The notes under the pieces were generated by a model. The model did no database searches. It had not been told where the DNA came from and saw only the letters and a list, made by a program, of their open reading frames with translations. A stretch of DNA of 64,000 nt from Paraburkholderia eburnea (GTDB lineage Bacteria; Pseudomonadota; Gammaproteobacteria; Burkholderiales; Burkholderiaceae): assembly GCF_002917095.1 (NCBI RefSeq), contig NZ_PQGA01000012.1, forward strand, positions 62,001 to 126,000, in the 5' to 3' direction. Every line of letters begins with the position of its first letter. Within the stretch, counting starts at the first letter, position 1. The translations under genes and the position numbers were made by a program. Below are positions 9,018-16,989 of this stretch, one piece after another.

Positions 9018-10529
9018 ATGGTCACCAACCCGCAACTGCTTGCCGCCGTCGATCTCGGCTCGAACAGCTTTCGTCTGATCGTCGGCCGTGTCGAGGAAAC
9101 CGACGCCGGCAGCCAGATCTATCCCGTCGATGCCCTGCGCGAACCCGTGCGACTTGCCGCGGGCCTCTCGAAGGACAAGATGCTCGACCGCGCGTCGCAG
9201 GTGCGCGGCTGGGACGCGCTCAAGCGCTTCGGCGAACGCCTGCGCGACTTCCATCCGGATCACGTGCGCGCCGTCGCCACCAACACGCTGCGCGTGGCCA
9301 AGAACGCCCGCGAATTCCTCGGCGAAGCGGAAAAAGCGCTGGGCTTCCCGATCGAAGTGATCGCGGGCCGCGAAGAAGCGCGTCTCATCTATGCGGGCGC
9401 CGCCCATTCGGTACCCGCGAGCGCGGGCAAGCGCTTCGTGGTGGACATCGGCGGCGGCTCGACCGAGTTCATCATCGGCTCGCACTACACGCCGATCCGC
9501 ATGGAAAGCCTGTACATCGGCTGCGTGAGCCATAGCCGCCAGTTCTTCCCGGCCGGCAACGTCGACGAATACACCATGCGCCAGGCCGAACTGGCCGCCT
9601 CGCGCGAAATCCAGATCATCTCGGCGGACTATCGCAAGACCGGCTGGGATCAGGCGATCGGCTCGTCGGGCACGGCGCGCGCGCTTGCCGAACTCGTCGA
9701 GGCGAACGGCTTCAACGATCCAGGCATCACGCACGGCATTTCGCGCGGCGGTCTGGAGCGTCTGAAGCGCGCGCTGATCAAGGCGGAGAACGTCAACCGC
9801 CTGAAGCTGGTCGCGCTCAAGCCGGACCGCATTCCGGTGCTGGCGGGCGGCCTGTCGATCATGATCGCGGTGTTCGAGGAACTGGGCATCGATTACGTCG
9901 ACACCACCGACGGCGCGTTGCGTCTGGGCGTGCTGTACGACCTGCTGGGCCGTTCGCAGCACGAGGACATGCGCACCGTCACCGTGGAGGGCTTCATGCG
10001 CCGTTACGGCGTGGATCGCGCGCAGGCGAGCCGTATCGGCGAACTGGCCATGAGCTTCTACGACCAGTTCGAGGAAGCCGACGCGGAGCGCCGCGAAGAG
10101 AACCGCATGTTCCTGAGCTGGGCGGCGTCGCTGCACGAGATCGGCCTGTCGATCTCGCATAGCGCGTATCACAAGCATTCGGCCTATATCACCAGCAACG
10201 CCGACATGCCGGGCTTCTCGCGCACCGATCAGGCGCGCCTGGCCGCGCTGGTGCTCGGCCACGTGGGCAAGCTCGGCAAGCTTTCGCAGACGCGCGACGT
10301 CGAATGGCCGCTGCTGTTCTGTCTGCGTCTCGCCGCGCTCCTGACCCGCCGCCGCGCGGATGTGGGGCTGCCGAAGATCACGGTCGTGCAGGAGCACAAC
10401 GGCTATGAAGTGATGCTGCCCAACGCGTGGGTCCAGAACAATCCGCTCACCGATTACAACCTCGTCCAGGAAGCGGCGGAGTGGGGCAAGATCGGCATTC
10501 CGTATCGCGTGGTTTATACGGATGAGTGA
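9018..10529 (+). CDS. ppx: Exopolyphosphatase / guanosine pentaphosphate phosphatase (Ppx/GppA family)
   Basis: Ppx removes terminal phosphates from polyphosphate. The N-terminal actin-like ATPase fold is clear in AAVDLGSNSFRLIVGR and VVDIGGGSTEFIIG, and an HD-like helical domain follows (LSWAASLHEIGLSISH). Start choice is uncertain. ATG 9018 (503 residues) matches where the family fold begins. ATG 8916 would add 34 residues but has a better ribosome-binding sequence (GAGGAG six bases upstream). The gene is divergent from ppk1, a common polyphosphate pairing. Confidence 0.93.
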   Translation: MVTNPQLLAAVDLGSNSFRLIVGRVEETDAGSQIYPVDALREPVRLAAGLSKDKMLDRASQVRGWDALKRFGERLRDFHPDHVRAVATNTLRVAKNAREFLGEAEKALGFPIEVIAGREEARLIYAGAAHSVPASAGKRFVVDIGGGSTEFIIGSHYTPIRMESLYIGCVSHSRQFFPAGNVDEYTMRQAELAASREIQIISADYRKTGWDQAIGSSGTARALAELVEANGFNDPGITHGISRGGLERLKRALIKAENVNRLKLVALKPDRIPVLAGGLSIMIAVFEELGIDYVDTTDGALRLGVLYDLLGRSQHEDMRTVTVEGFMRRYGVDRAQASRIGELAMSFYDQFEEADAERREENRMFLSWAASLHEIGLSISHSAYHKHSAYITSNADMPGFSRTDQARLAALVLGHVGKLGKLSQTRDVEWPLLFCLRLAALLTRRRADVGLPKITVVQEHNGYEVMLPNAWVQNNPLTDYNLVQEAAEWGKIGIPYRVVYTDE

Positions 10530-10553
10530 TCCGGTTCGACGGAGCTAAAAACG

Positions 10554-10588
10554 ACAATGCCCGGCCTGAGAGCCGGGCATTGTGTTTT
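10554..10588. terminator. Terminator between ppx and the OlsB-like gene
   Basis: A 12-bp perfect stem (ACAATGCCCGGC and complement) with a six-base loop followed by GTTTT. It lies between convergent genes and can act on both. Confidence 0.8.
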
Positions 10589-10633
10589 CAGGCGTCGTCT
10601 TTGGCCCGTCTTTGGCCGGTGCCAGCGGCGGCC

Positions 10634-11443
10634 TTAAGCGTCGCCGAGGAAGTGGCGCGCGTAACGTTCGTTGATGTCCGAGAGGCGGAACAGCGTGAGG
10701 AAGTCGGCGGTATTGAAGTCGGGGTCCCAGGCCGGTGCGCCGCAGATCTTCGCACCCAGGCGCAGATAACCCTTGATCAGCGGCGGCGGCACGGCGGATG
10801 CGCCGGTGCGCAATTCCTCGACCGGCAGCGGCGTATGCGGGAAGGCGCGGTACTCGGGGTCCGTCAGCGCATCGGCGCCGAGCGAGGTGTACAGATTGGC
10901 CGCATAGTGGCCGCCGTCGGCCATCGCGACGCTCGCGCAGCCGAGCATCGTCTCGTAGCCGTTGTGCTTCATGTAGGCGCCCAGACCGCCCCACAGCGAC
11001 ATGATGACCGAGCCGCTGCGGTAGTCGGGGTGCACGCACGAGCGGCCCACTTCGACCATCTTCGGGCGCAGGTGGGCCAGACGCGAGACGTCGAATTCGC
11101 TTTCGGCGTACAGGCGGCCGATGCGCGTGGCTTGGTGCGGCGGCAGCACGCGATAGGTGCCGACGACCTTGAGCGTGTCCAGATCGCGCACGAGCAGGTG
11201 ATCGCAGTAGTTGTCGAAGGTATCGACATCGAGCCCGGCCGGGCCGGACAGGCGCGCGCCCATTTCCTCGGCGAACACGCGGTAGCGCAGGCGTTGCGCC
11301 TCGCGCAGTTCTTCGTCTGTGCGAGCCCAGGCTACCTGCAGGCGGTGCTGCGCGGTGACCGTCTCTTCGGCACGCGGCAGACTCCGGGTCGACTCGAAGA
11401 GGCTCAAGGCGAATGGCAGGGAGGGCGTCGGCAGATCTCGCAT
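10634..11443 (-). CDS. GNAT-fold acyltransferase, OlsB-like (ornithine lipid type)
   Basis: The 269-residue protein is an N-acyltransferase of the autoinducer-synthase/OlsB superfamily. The core runs from VAWARTDEELREAQRLRYRVFAEEMGA through the EVGRSCVHPDYRSG acyl-donor binding loop. OlsB transfers a 3-hydroxyacyl group from ACP to ornithine, the first step of ornithine lipid synthesis, a phosphate-free membrane lipid often induced by phosphate limitation. ATG 11443 follows AAGGA six bases upstream; the frame extends to 11518 without support. The neighbouring Pho genes fit, but no olsA lies next to it, so the substrate is inferred. Confidence 0.8.
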   Translation of the reverse strand: MRDLPTPSLPFALSLFESTRSLPRAEETVTAQHRLQVAWARTDEELREAQRLRYRVFAEEMGARLSGPAGLDVDTFDNYCDHLLVRDLDTLKVVGTYRVLPPHQATRIGRLYAESEFDVSRLAHLRPKMVEVGRSCVHPDYRSGSVIMSLWGGLGAYMKHNGYETMLGCASVAMADGGHYAANLYTSLGADALTDPEYRAFPHTPLPVEELRTGASAVPPPLIKGYLRLGAKICGAPAWDPDFNTADFLTLFRLSDINERYARHFLGDA

Positions 11444-11718
11444 GGGGCGTCCTTCGAAAGGTAAGAGAACTTTCCCGGCAATGTAGTAAGGCGCGGTTAC
11501 GGTTCCATGAAAACGCAATGACGATTCGATGACGCGCTGTAAGGCAGGCGCAGGCGATGCGCGGCCGCAGCCCGCGTGAGGCAGGCTGGGCGGGGGCTTG
11601 CGCGGTGGGGAGGAGGCGTTGCGTAGCGCCGCTGGAGGGGCGGCGCGGGGTGTTGGTGTGAGGCGACGCTGGTGCGAAGTGGCTGAGATCCGACGGGATC
11701 AGACGAGCTCAAACGGGC

Positions 11719-12198
11719 TCAGACGAGATCGGGCGTGATGGCGGCCAGCAGCACCGCTTCGCCGTCGCCGTTGCGCTCGCGGCTCTTGATCCAGTAGACG
11801 CCCGATTTTTTCACGGCCCAACTGCGGCGCACGTTGCCGTTTTCGTCCGCTTCGCTGCCCAGCAGGCGCGCCAGCACTTCGCCGAGCGTCGGCTGGTGGC
11901 CGACCACCACCACCGTCGAGGCGACGCCGTCGGGCCAGCCTGCGGCCTCCAGCACGGCTTCGACGCTGGCATTGGGCGCGAGCTCGCGCACCACGCGGTA
12001 TTGATCGGTGAGCGCTTCAGCCGTCTGGATCGTGCGCGCGGCGGGACTGGCGAGGATCACGGCGTCGTCAGGCAGACGCGCGCGCAGCCAGCGCGCGACG
12101 TTCTGGGCCTGCTTGCGTCCGCGCGTGGTGAGCTGGCGGGCGAGATCGCTCGCGGCGATATCTTCGGCTTCGGCGTGGCGCCAGAGGATGAGATTCAT
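11719..12198 (-). CDS. sixA: SixA-type phosphohistidine phosphatase
   Basis: A small histidine-phosphatase-superfamily protein (159 residues) that in SixA relatives dephosphorylates phosphohistidine domains. The catalytic RH pair is at residues 7-8 (ILWRHAEAED), a second Arg occurs in ASPAARTIQTA, and the second catalytic His is in VVGHQPTLGE. ATG 12198 has AGGAG nine bases upstream. The longer frame to 12288 adds only basic low-complexity residues. Confidence 0.88.
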   Translation of the reverse strand: MNLILWRHAEAEDIAASDLARQLTTRGRKQAQNVARWLRARLPDDAVILASPAARTIQTAEALTDQYRVVRELAPNASVEAVLEAAGWPDGVASTVVVVGHQPTLGEVLARLLGSEADENGNVRRSWAVKKSGVYWIKSRERNGDGEAVLLAAITPDLV

Positions 12199-12298
12199 GG
12201 GACGGCTCTCCTGGGGGAATGGAGGGATGCCGTCATTGTAGGGGGGAGCAGAGGCGCGGCGGCGTTGGGCGACGCCGCGCGCGCTCACTTTCGCGACG

Positions 12299-13921
12299 TC
12301 AGGACGCGTTGCCCGAGGTCATGTCGAGCGCGACCGCCTGCGCCACCTCGATGCCGTCGATCGCCGCCGAATAGATGCCGCCCGCATACCCGGCGCCTTC
12401 GCCGGCCGGATACAGACCCTCGACGTTCATGCTCTGGTAGTTGTCCTTGCGGCGAATGCGCAGCGGCGACGACGTGCGCGTCTCCACGCCCGTCAGCACG
12501 GCGTCGTGCATCGCAAAGCCGGCGATCTTCCTGTCGAGCTGGGGCAGGGCTTCGCGGATGGCTTCGATCACGTAGTCGGGCAGCGCCGTGCTGAGATCGG
12601 TCGGGTGCACGCCCGGCTTGTAGGACGGCACCACGGAGCCCAGCGACGTCGACGGCCGGCCGGCGATGAAGTCGCCGACCAGTTGGCCCGGCGCCATGTA
12701 ATTGCCGCCGCCGAGTTCGAACGCCCGCTCTTCCCACTTGCGCTGGAACGCGATGCCCGCGAGCGGTCCGCCCGGATAGTCCTCGGGCGTGATGCCGACC
12801 ACGATGCCCGCATTCGCGTTGCGCTCGGCGCGGGAGTACTGGCTCATGCCATTGGTGACCACGCGGCCGGGTTCGGAGGTCGCCGCGACCACCGTGCCGC
12901 CGGGGCACATGCAGAAGCTATAGACCGCGCGGCCATTGTTGGCGTGATGCACCACCTTGTAGTCGGCCGCGCCGAGTTCCTTGTGGCCCGCAAACTTGCC
13001 GAAGCGGCTGCGATCGATCACGCCTTGAGGATGCTCGATGCGAAAGCCCAGCGAAAACGGCTTGGCTTCCATGAACACGCCGCGATCGTGCAGCATCTGG
13101 AACGTGTCGCGCGCGCTGTGGCCGACGGCCAGTACGACGTGGTCGCACGGCAGCGTCTCGCCGGTCGAGAGCTTGAGCGCGCGCACCTTGCCGTTTTCGA
13201 TGTCGATGTCTTCGACGCGGGTTTCGAAGCGCACTTCGCCACCCAGTTCGTGGATGGTCGCGCGCATTTTTTCCACCATGCTGACGAGGCGGAACGTGCC
13301 GATGTGCGGGCGGCTCAGAAACAGGATGTCTTCCGGCGCACCCGCCTTGACGAATTCATCGAGCACCTTGCGGCCATAGTGGTGCGGGTCCTTTATCTGG
13401 CTGTACAGCTTGCCGTCGGAGAACGTCCCGGCGCCGCCTTCGCCGAACTGCACGTTGGACTCGGGGTTGAGCACGGACTTGCGCCACAGGCCGAAAGTGT
13501 CCTTGGTGCGCTCGCGCACGGCCTTGCCGCGTTCGAGGATGATGGGCTTGAAGCCCATCTGCGCGAGGATCAGCCCGGCGAACAGACCGCACGGCCCCAT
13601 GCCGATCACCACCGGGCGCGGACGCGTCGAGTGCTCGGGCGCCTTCGCGACGAAGCGGTAGGTCATGTCCGGCGTCACGCCGACATGCGGCTTGCCGGCG
13701 ATGCGCTTGAGCACCTTCGCTTCGTCCTGAACCTCGATGTCGACGATGTAGGTCAGCTTGATATCCGAGCGCTTGCGGGCATCGTGCGCGCGGCGGAAGA
13801 CGGTGTAACGGATCAGCCCGTCTGGCGCTACGCCGAGTTCCGCGAGGCGTCCCCGAATCGCGGCTTCAAGATCGCTTTCGGCGTGGTCGAGGGGGAGTTT
13901 GACTTCGGATAGACGTAACAT
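12299..13921 (-). CDS. FAD-dependent oxidoreductase (COG2509-like dehydrogenase)
   Basis: The 540-residue protein has a dinucleotide-binding motif VVIGMGPCGLFAGL at about residues 104-117, preceded by a roughly 100-residue N-terminal domain. It ends in a second FAD-contact region with GVETRTSSPLRIRRKD and GAGYAGGIYSAAIDGI. This is the arrangement of the widespread COG2509 family of uncharacterised FAD-dependent dehydrogenases. The open frame continues through tRNA-Pro up to 14248. ATG 13921 (MLRLSEVKLPLDH) is chosen because homology begins there. Substrate is unknown. Confidence 0.85.
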   Translation of the reverse strand: MLRLSEVKLPLDHAESDLEAAIRGRLAELGVAPDGLIRYTVFRRAHDARKRSDIKLTYIVDIEVQDEAKVLKRIAGKPHVGVTPDMTYRFVAKAPEHSTRPRPVVIGMGPCGLFAGLILAQMGFKPIILERGKAVRERTKDTFGLWRKSVLNPESNVQFGEGGAGTFSDGKLYSQIKDPHHYGRKVLDEFVKAGAPEDILFLSRPHIGTFRLVSMVEKMRATIHELGGEVRFETRVEDIDIENGKVRALKLSTGETLPCDHVVLAVGHSARDTFQMLHDRGVFMEAKPFSLGFRIEHPQGVIDRSRFGKFAGHKELGAADYKVVHHANNGRAVYSFCMCPGGTVVAATSEPGRVVTNGMSQYSRAERNANAGIVVGITPEDYPGGPLAGIAFQRKWEERAFELGGGNYMAPGQLVGDFIAGRPSTSLGSVVPSYKPGVHPTDLSTALPDYVIEAIREALPQLDRKIAGFAMHDAVLTGVETRTSSPLRIRRKDNYQSMNVEGLYPAGEGAGYAGGIYSAAIDGIEVAQAVALDMTSGNAS

Positions 13922-14103
13922 GGGTGCCAGGGTGCTGTCGCCACGGGAATCGTGGCCGATCTGTATTTTATAGGCTCGTCGGCTTTTCAAATCGCACGAA
14001 GCCGGACGCGCGGAACACGAGCGCTTGACGCTGCGATCCGCCGCTGTGGTCTGCATTCCCCCGCGCGCTGGGAGTACGTCGACCAAGGCGGGAGAAGAAA
14101 ATG

Positions 14104-14137
14104 AAAAAGGGGCTACAGGCCAATGGCGTGTAACCCC
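14104..14137 (-). terminator. Terminator after tRNA-Pro
   Basis: On the minus strand GGGGTTACA pairs with TGTAGCCCC with one mismatch, followed by TTTTT. It lies just after the tRNA 3' end. Confidence 0.75.
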
Positions 14138-14147
14138 CTCGTATTGC

Positions 14148-14224
14148 TGGTCGGAGCGATAGGATTCGAACCTACGACCCTCTGATCCCAAATCAGATGC
14201 GCTACCAGGCTGCGCTACGCTCCG
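14148..14224 (-). tRNA. tRNA-Pro (anticodon UGG)
   Basis: The acceptor stem CGGAGCG/CGCTCCG, T-arm GGTTCGAATCC and anticodon loop TTTGGGA with TGG are all readable on the minus strand. The CCA end is encoded (14148-14150). Length is 77 bases. Confidence 0.97.
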
Positions 14225-14371
14225 ACGAATCGCCGATTGTAGCGGCACTGCGCCTGTCCCGTCAAATGGGTTTGCATTTTTCGTTCCTGCCTGCGTTCAC
14301 CGCAACCCCAAAACCCTCAATCTCTCCCGAACCGTCCCCGAAAAACCTGCTTCCAGGAATCGCCCTGAATA

Positions 14372-14387
14372 CTGTATAAATATACAG
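14372..14387. promoter_or_regulatory. LexA (SOS) box upstream of imuA
   Basis: A perfect CTGT-N8-ACAG palindrome with an all A/T centre, the classical proteobacterial LexA operator. It lies 98 bases before the imuA start and is expected to make the mutasome cassette DNA-damage inducible. Confidence 0.93.
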
Positions 14388-14484
14388 GATAACGGTCTCA
14401 ACCCGATGTGCCGTCCCAACGTCCTCGTCATGCCCCATTCAGCGTTGGGCAGGGCGTCCTGTTTCCTTTTTCCAGAGCGCGATC

Positions 14485-15306
14485 ATGGCAGCAGCACTCC
14501 AGCTAGCGGCAACTCTGCCGCCCCGGCTGCAAAGCCGGATCTGGCAAGGCAATCAGGTTGCGGCCACGGGCGCTCGCGCGGTGTCGAGCGGCCATGCCGC
14601 GCTCGATGCGTTGTTGCCCGGCGCGGGCTGGCCTGCGGGCAGCCTGACCGAGTTGCTCGTGGAGCTGGGCGGCGTCGGCGAAATGCGGCTGGTCGCGCCC
14701 GTGCTGCGCGCGCTCACCGCGCAGGCCAGGCGGCACGTGCTGCTCGTCGCGCCGCCGTGGCGGCCTTATGCGTGCGCGCTCCAGGCGTGGGGTATCGCGC
14801 TTGAGCACATCGTCTGGATCCGCGCGAGCGAGGACGAGGCGCCGTGGGCCGCCGAGCAGGCGCTCAAGCAGGACGGCATCGGCGCCGTGCTGCTGTGGCA
14901 GCCGAAGGCGCGCGCCGACGCGCTGCGGCGTTTGCAGGTCGCCGCGCAGGATTCGCAGGCGCTGGCGTTTCTGATGCGCCCGCCCGCGGCGCGCAGCCAG
15001 TCCTCGCCCGCGCCGCTGCGCATGGTCTGCACGCCGGTGCCGCCGCCTGAGGCGGATACGCGCCTGAATCGCCGTGAATGGATGCAGCACACCGGTGTCT
15101 GCGTCGATATTTTCAAGCGTCGCGGGCCGCCGCCCGCCCAGCCACTCGTCGTCACTTTGCCGTTGCAGGAGTCGGTGCTGCCCCAGCCGGGCGCCGCGCC
15201 GTTCATGCCGTGGCCCGGGGTCAATCATGCTGTGGATCGCCGTCACCTTGCCGTTGTTGCCGCTGGAAGCCGTCAGGCCGCCGTTTCTGTCGATGGAGTC
15301 GTCTGA
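14485..15306 (+). CDS. imuA: Translesion DNA synthesis-associated protein ImuA
   Basis: ImuA (273 residues) is the RecA/SulA-like accessory protein of the ImuA-ImuB-DnaE2 mutasome. The fold is recognisable from the family opening AVSSGHAALDALLPGAGWPAGSLTEL and the RHVLLVAPPWRPYACAL strand. The classical Walker A glycine-lysine is absent at the expected place. The start follows a LexA box at 14372. The 3' end overlaps imuB by 80 bases in another frame, suggesting coupling. Confidence 0.9.
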   Translation: MAAALQLAATLPPRLQSRIWQGNQVAATGARAVSSGHAALDALLPGAGWPAGSLTELLVELGGVGEMRLVAPVLRALTAQARRHVLLVAPPWRPYACALQAWGIALEHIVWIRASEDEAPWAAEQALKQDGIGAVLLWQPKARADALRRLQVAAQDSQALAFLMRPPAARSQSSPAPLRMVCTPVPPPEADTRLNRREWMQHTGVCVDIFKRRGPPPAQPLVVTLPLQESVLPQPGAAPFMPWPGVNHAVDRRHLAVVAAGSRQAAVSVDGVV

Positions 15307-16954
15307 GGGAGAAGGTCCGTACGAAGGTCCGTACGATGAAGCGGGCAAAGAAGCGAGCAAAGAAGCGGGCAAAGAAGCGAGCAAAGAAGCGGGCAAAGAA
15401 GCGGCTGAAAACCCGCCCGCCCGCTGCTACGCGCTCGCGGATCACGCGCGCATCCTGATCGCCGACCGCGATGCGTTCCGCCTTGGCGTGCAGCCTGGCA
15501 GCACGCGCGCGCATGCGCTCGCGCTCGCGCCGGGCCTCGTGTTGCTCGAAGCCGATCCAGCGCGCGAGACGCGGGCGTTCGAGGCGCTGGCGCTTGCGCT
15601 GCTCGCTTATACGCCGAAGGTCTCGCTCGCGCATTTATCGTCACCGTCATCGTCGCACTCGCATACGCTGTTGCTCGAAGTCGGCTCCGGCTTGCGGTTG
15701 TTCGGCGGCGTGCGCGCGCTGCTGGCGAAGGTCGCGGCCACCGTGGCCGATTGCGCTCATGCCGCGCGCATCGCCTGTGCTCCTACCGCGTGGGGCGCGT
15801 GGACGCTCGCGCAGGCACATGCGACTGCAGGGGCGCACGCCGCGCGGCGTTTTCGCGTGCTCAAGGAGGCGACGCTCGCACACGCGCTCGACGCGTTGCC
15901 GGTCACGCTCGCGCCGTTCGCCGCGCAGCACGAGCACGCGCTTACGCAGATCGGCTGCGCGACGCTCGGCGATCTGCGGCGCTTGCCGCGCGACGGCATC
16001 GTGCGGCGCTTCGGCGATGGCGTGCTCGCCTGGCTCGCGCAGGCGCGCGGCGAGGCGCCCGATCCGCGCGCGTGGTTTGTCGCGCCGCCGTCCTTTCAGG
16101 CATCGCTCGAACTGCAGGCGCGCGTGGACAGCGCCGAAGCGCTGCTGTTCGCCACGCGCCGTCTCGTGATGCAGCTGGCGGGCTGGCTCGCCGCGCAGCA
16201 TGGCGCGCTTTGCGGCTTCGAGCTGCGTCTGGAGCATGAGCTGGCGTCGCGCCACGCGCCGCGCACGTCGAGTCTGCGGCTCACGTGGGCCGCGCCCTCG
16301 CGCGACGCCGGGCATCTGCTGTGGCTGCTGCGCGAGAAGCTCAACCAGACCGAACTCGCGGCGCCCGTGATCGGCCTCGCGCTGGTCGCCGATCAGGTGA
16401 GCGCGTACGCGCCGCCCACTGACACGCTGTTCCCGTCGCCCGAGGCATCGGATGCGTCGCTTGCGCAGCTATTCGAGCGCATCGGCGCGCGCATCGGCGA
16501 GCAGAACGTGTTGCAGTTGTTCGTCGAGGACGACCATCGGCCCGAGCACGCGATGTCGGCGCGCACTTATCGGGCGCCGGCGCGGGCATCCTCGCGCCGC
16601 CAGACGTCACGCACGCCGCGCAATGGGCACAAGACGAGCGCACAGGCCGCCGCGCCGGAAGACAACGCGCCGGTGCAGAGCGCCTTCGATTTGCCCGAGG
16701 TGCCGCTGCCGACGCAGCCGCGTCCGGCGTGGCTGCTCGAAAAGCCGCTCAAACTGGCCACGCGCGGCGATCGGCCGGTTTATCGCCGCCCGCTCAAGAC
16801 GCTCACCCGCACCGAGCGCATCGAGGCGGGCTGGTGGGACGGCGAGGGCGCCGAGCGCGACTACTACGTGGCCGCCGACGACCAGGGACGCATGTTCTGG
16901 CTCTACCGCGAGCGCATCGGCGGCCAGTGGTATCTGCAAGGGCTGTTCGGCTGA
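15227..16954 (+). CDS. imuB: DNA polymerase Y-family protein ImuB (catalytically inactive hub)
   Basis: ImuB (575 residues) is a Y-family polymerase-like protein that lacks the catalytic acids and connects ImuA, DnaE2 and the beta clamp. ATG 15227 gives MLWIAVTLPLLPLEA, where family members begin; the upstream frame from 15074 lies inside imuA. Family blocks include GCATLGDLRRLPRDGIVRRFG and a C-terminal RIEAGWWDGEGAERDYYVA. Unusual: residues about 25-60 are a low-complexity insert rich in Lys, Glu, Ala and Gly, encoded by tandem 12-bp repeats, placed in the first loop after the N-terminal strand. Confidence 0.9.
   Translation: MLWIAVTLPLLPLEAVRPPFLSMESSEGEGPYEGPYDEAGKEASKEAGKEASKEAGKEAAENPPARCYALADHARILIADRDAFRLGVQPGSTRAHALALAPGLVLLEADPARETRAFEALALALLAYTPKVSLAHLSSPSSSHSHTLLLEVGSGLRLFGGVRALLAKVAATVADCAHAARIACAPTAWGAWTLAQAHATAGAHAARRFRVLKEATLAHALDALPVTLAPFAAQHEHALTQIGCATLGDLRRLPRDGIVRRFGDGVLAWLAQARGEAPDPRAWFVAPPSFQASLELQARVDSAEALLFATRRLVMQLAGWLAAQHGALCGFELRLEHELASRHAPRTSSLRLTWAAPSRDAGHLLWLLREKLNQTELAAPVIGLALVADQVSAYAPPTDTLFPSPEASDASLAQLFERIGARIGEQNVLQLFVEDDHRPEHAMSARTYRAPARASSRRQTSRTPRNGHKTSAQAAAPEDNAPVQSAFDLPEVPLPTQPRPAWLLEKPLKLATRGDRPVYRRPLKTLTRTERIEAGWWDGEGAERDYYVAADDQGRMFWLYRERIGGQWYLQGLFG
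15314..15400 (+). repeat. 12-bp tandem repeats within imuB
   Basis: Two copies of a 12-base unit ending GGTCCGTAC (about 15311-15334) are followed by five alternating units GCGGGCAAAGAA and GCGAGCAAAGAA at 15341-15400. They encode EGPY and A(G/S)KE repeats. Units are multiples of three, so copy changes would stay in frame. Confidence 0.9.
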
Positions 16955-16989
16955 TATCGGCGGCCGCTTTGACTCGTATTTAACGCATC

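Noticed and set aside
12923..13921. Start of the FAD oxidoreductase at 14248
   Set aside because: That frame passes through tRNA-Pro and its terminator; homology begins at 13921.
15341..15400. Short tandem repeats as a CRISPR array
   Set aside because: Units are 12 bases with no spacers and lie in frame inside imuB.
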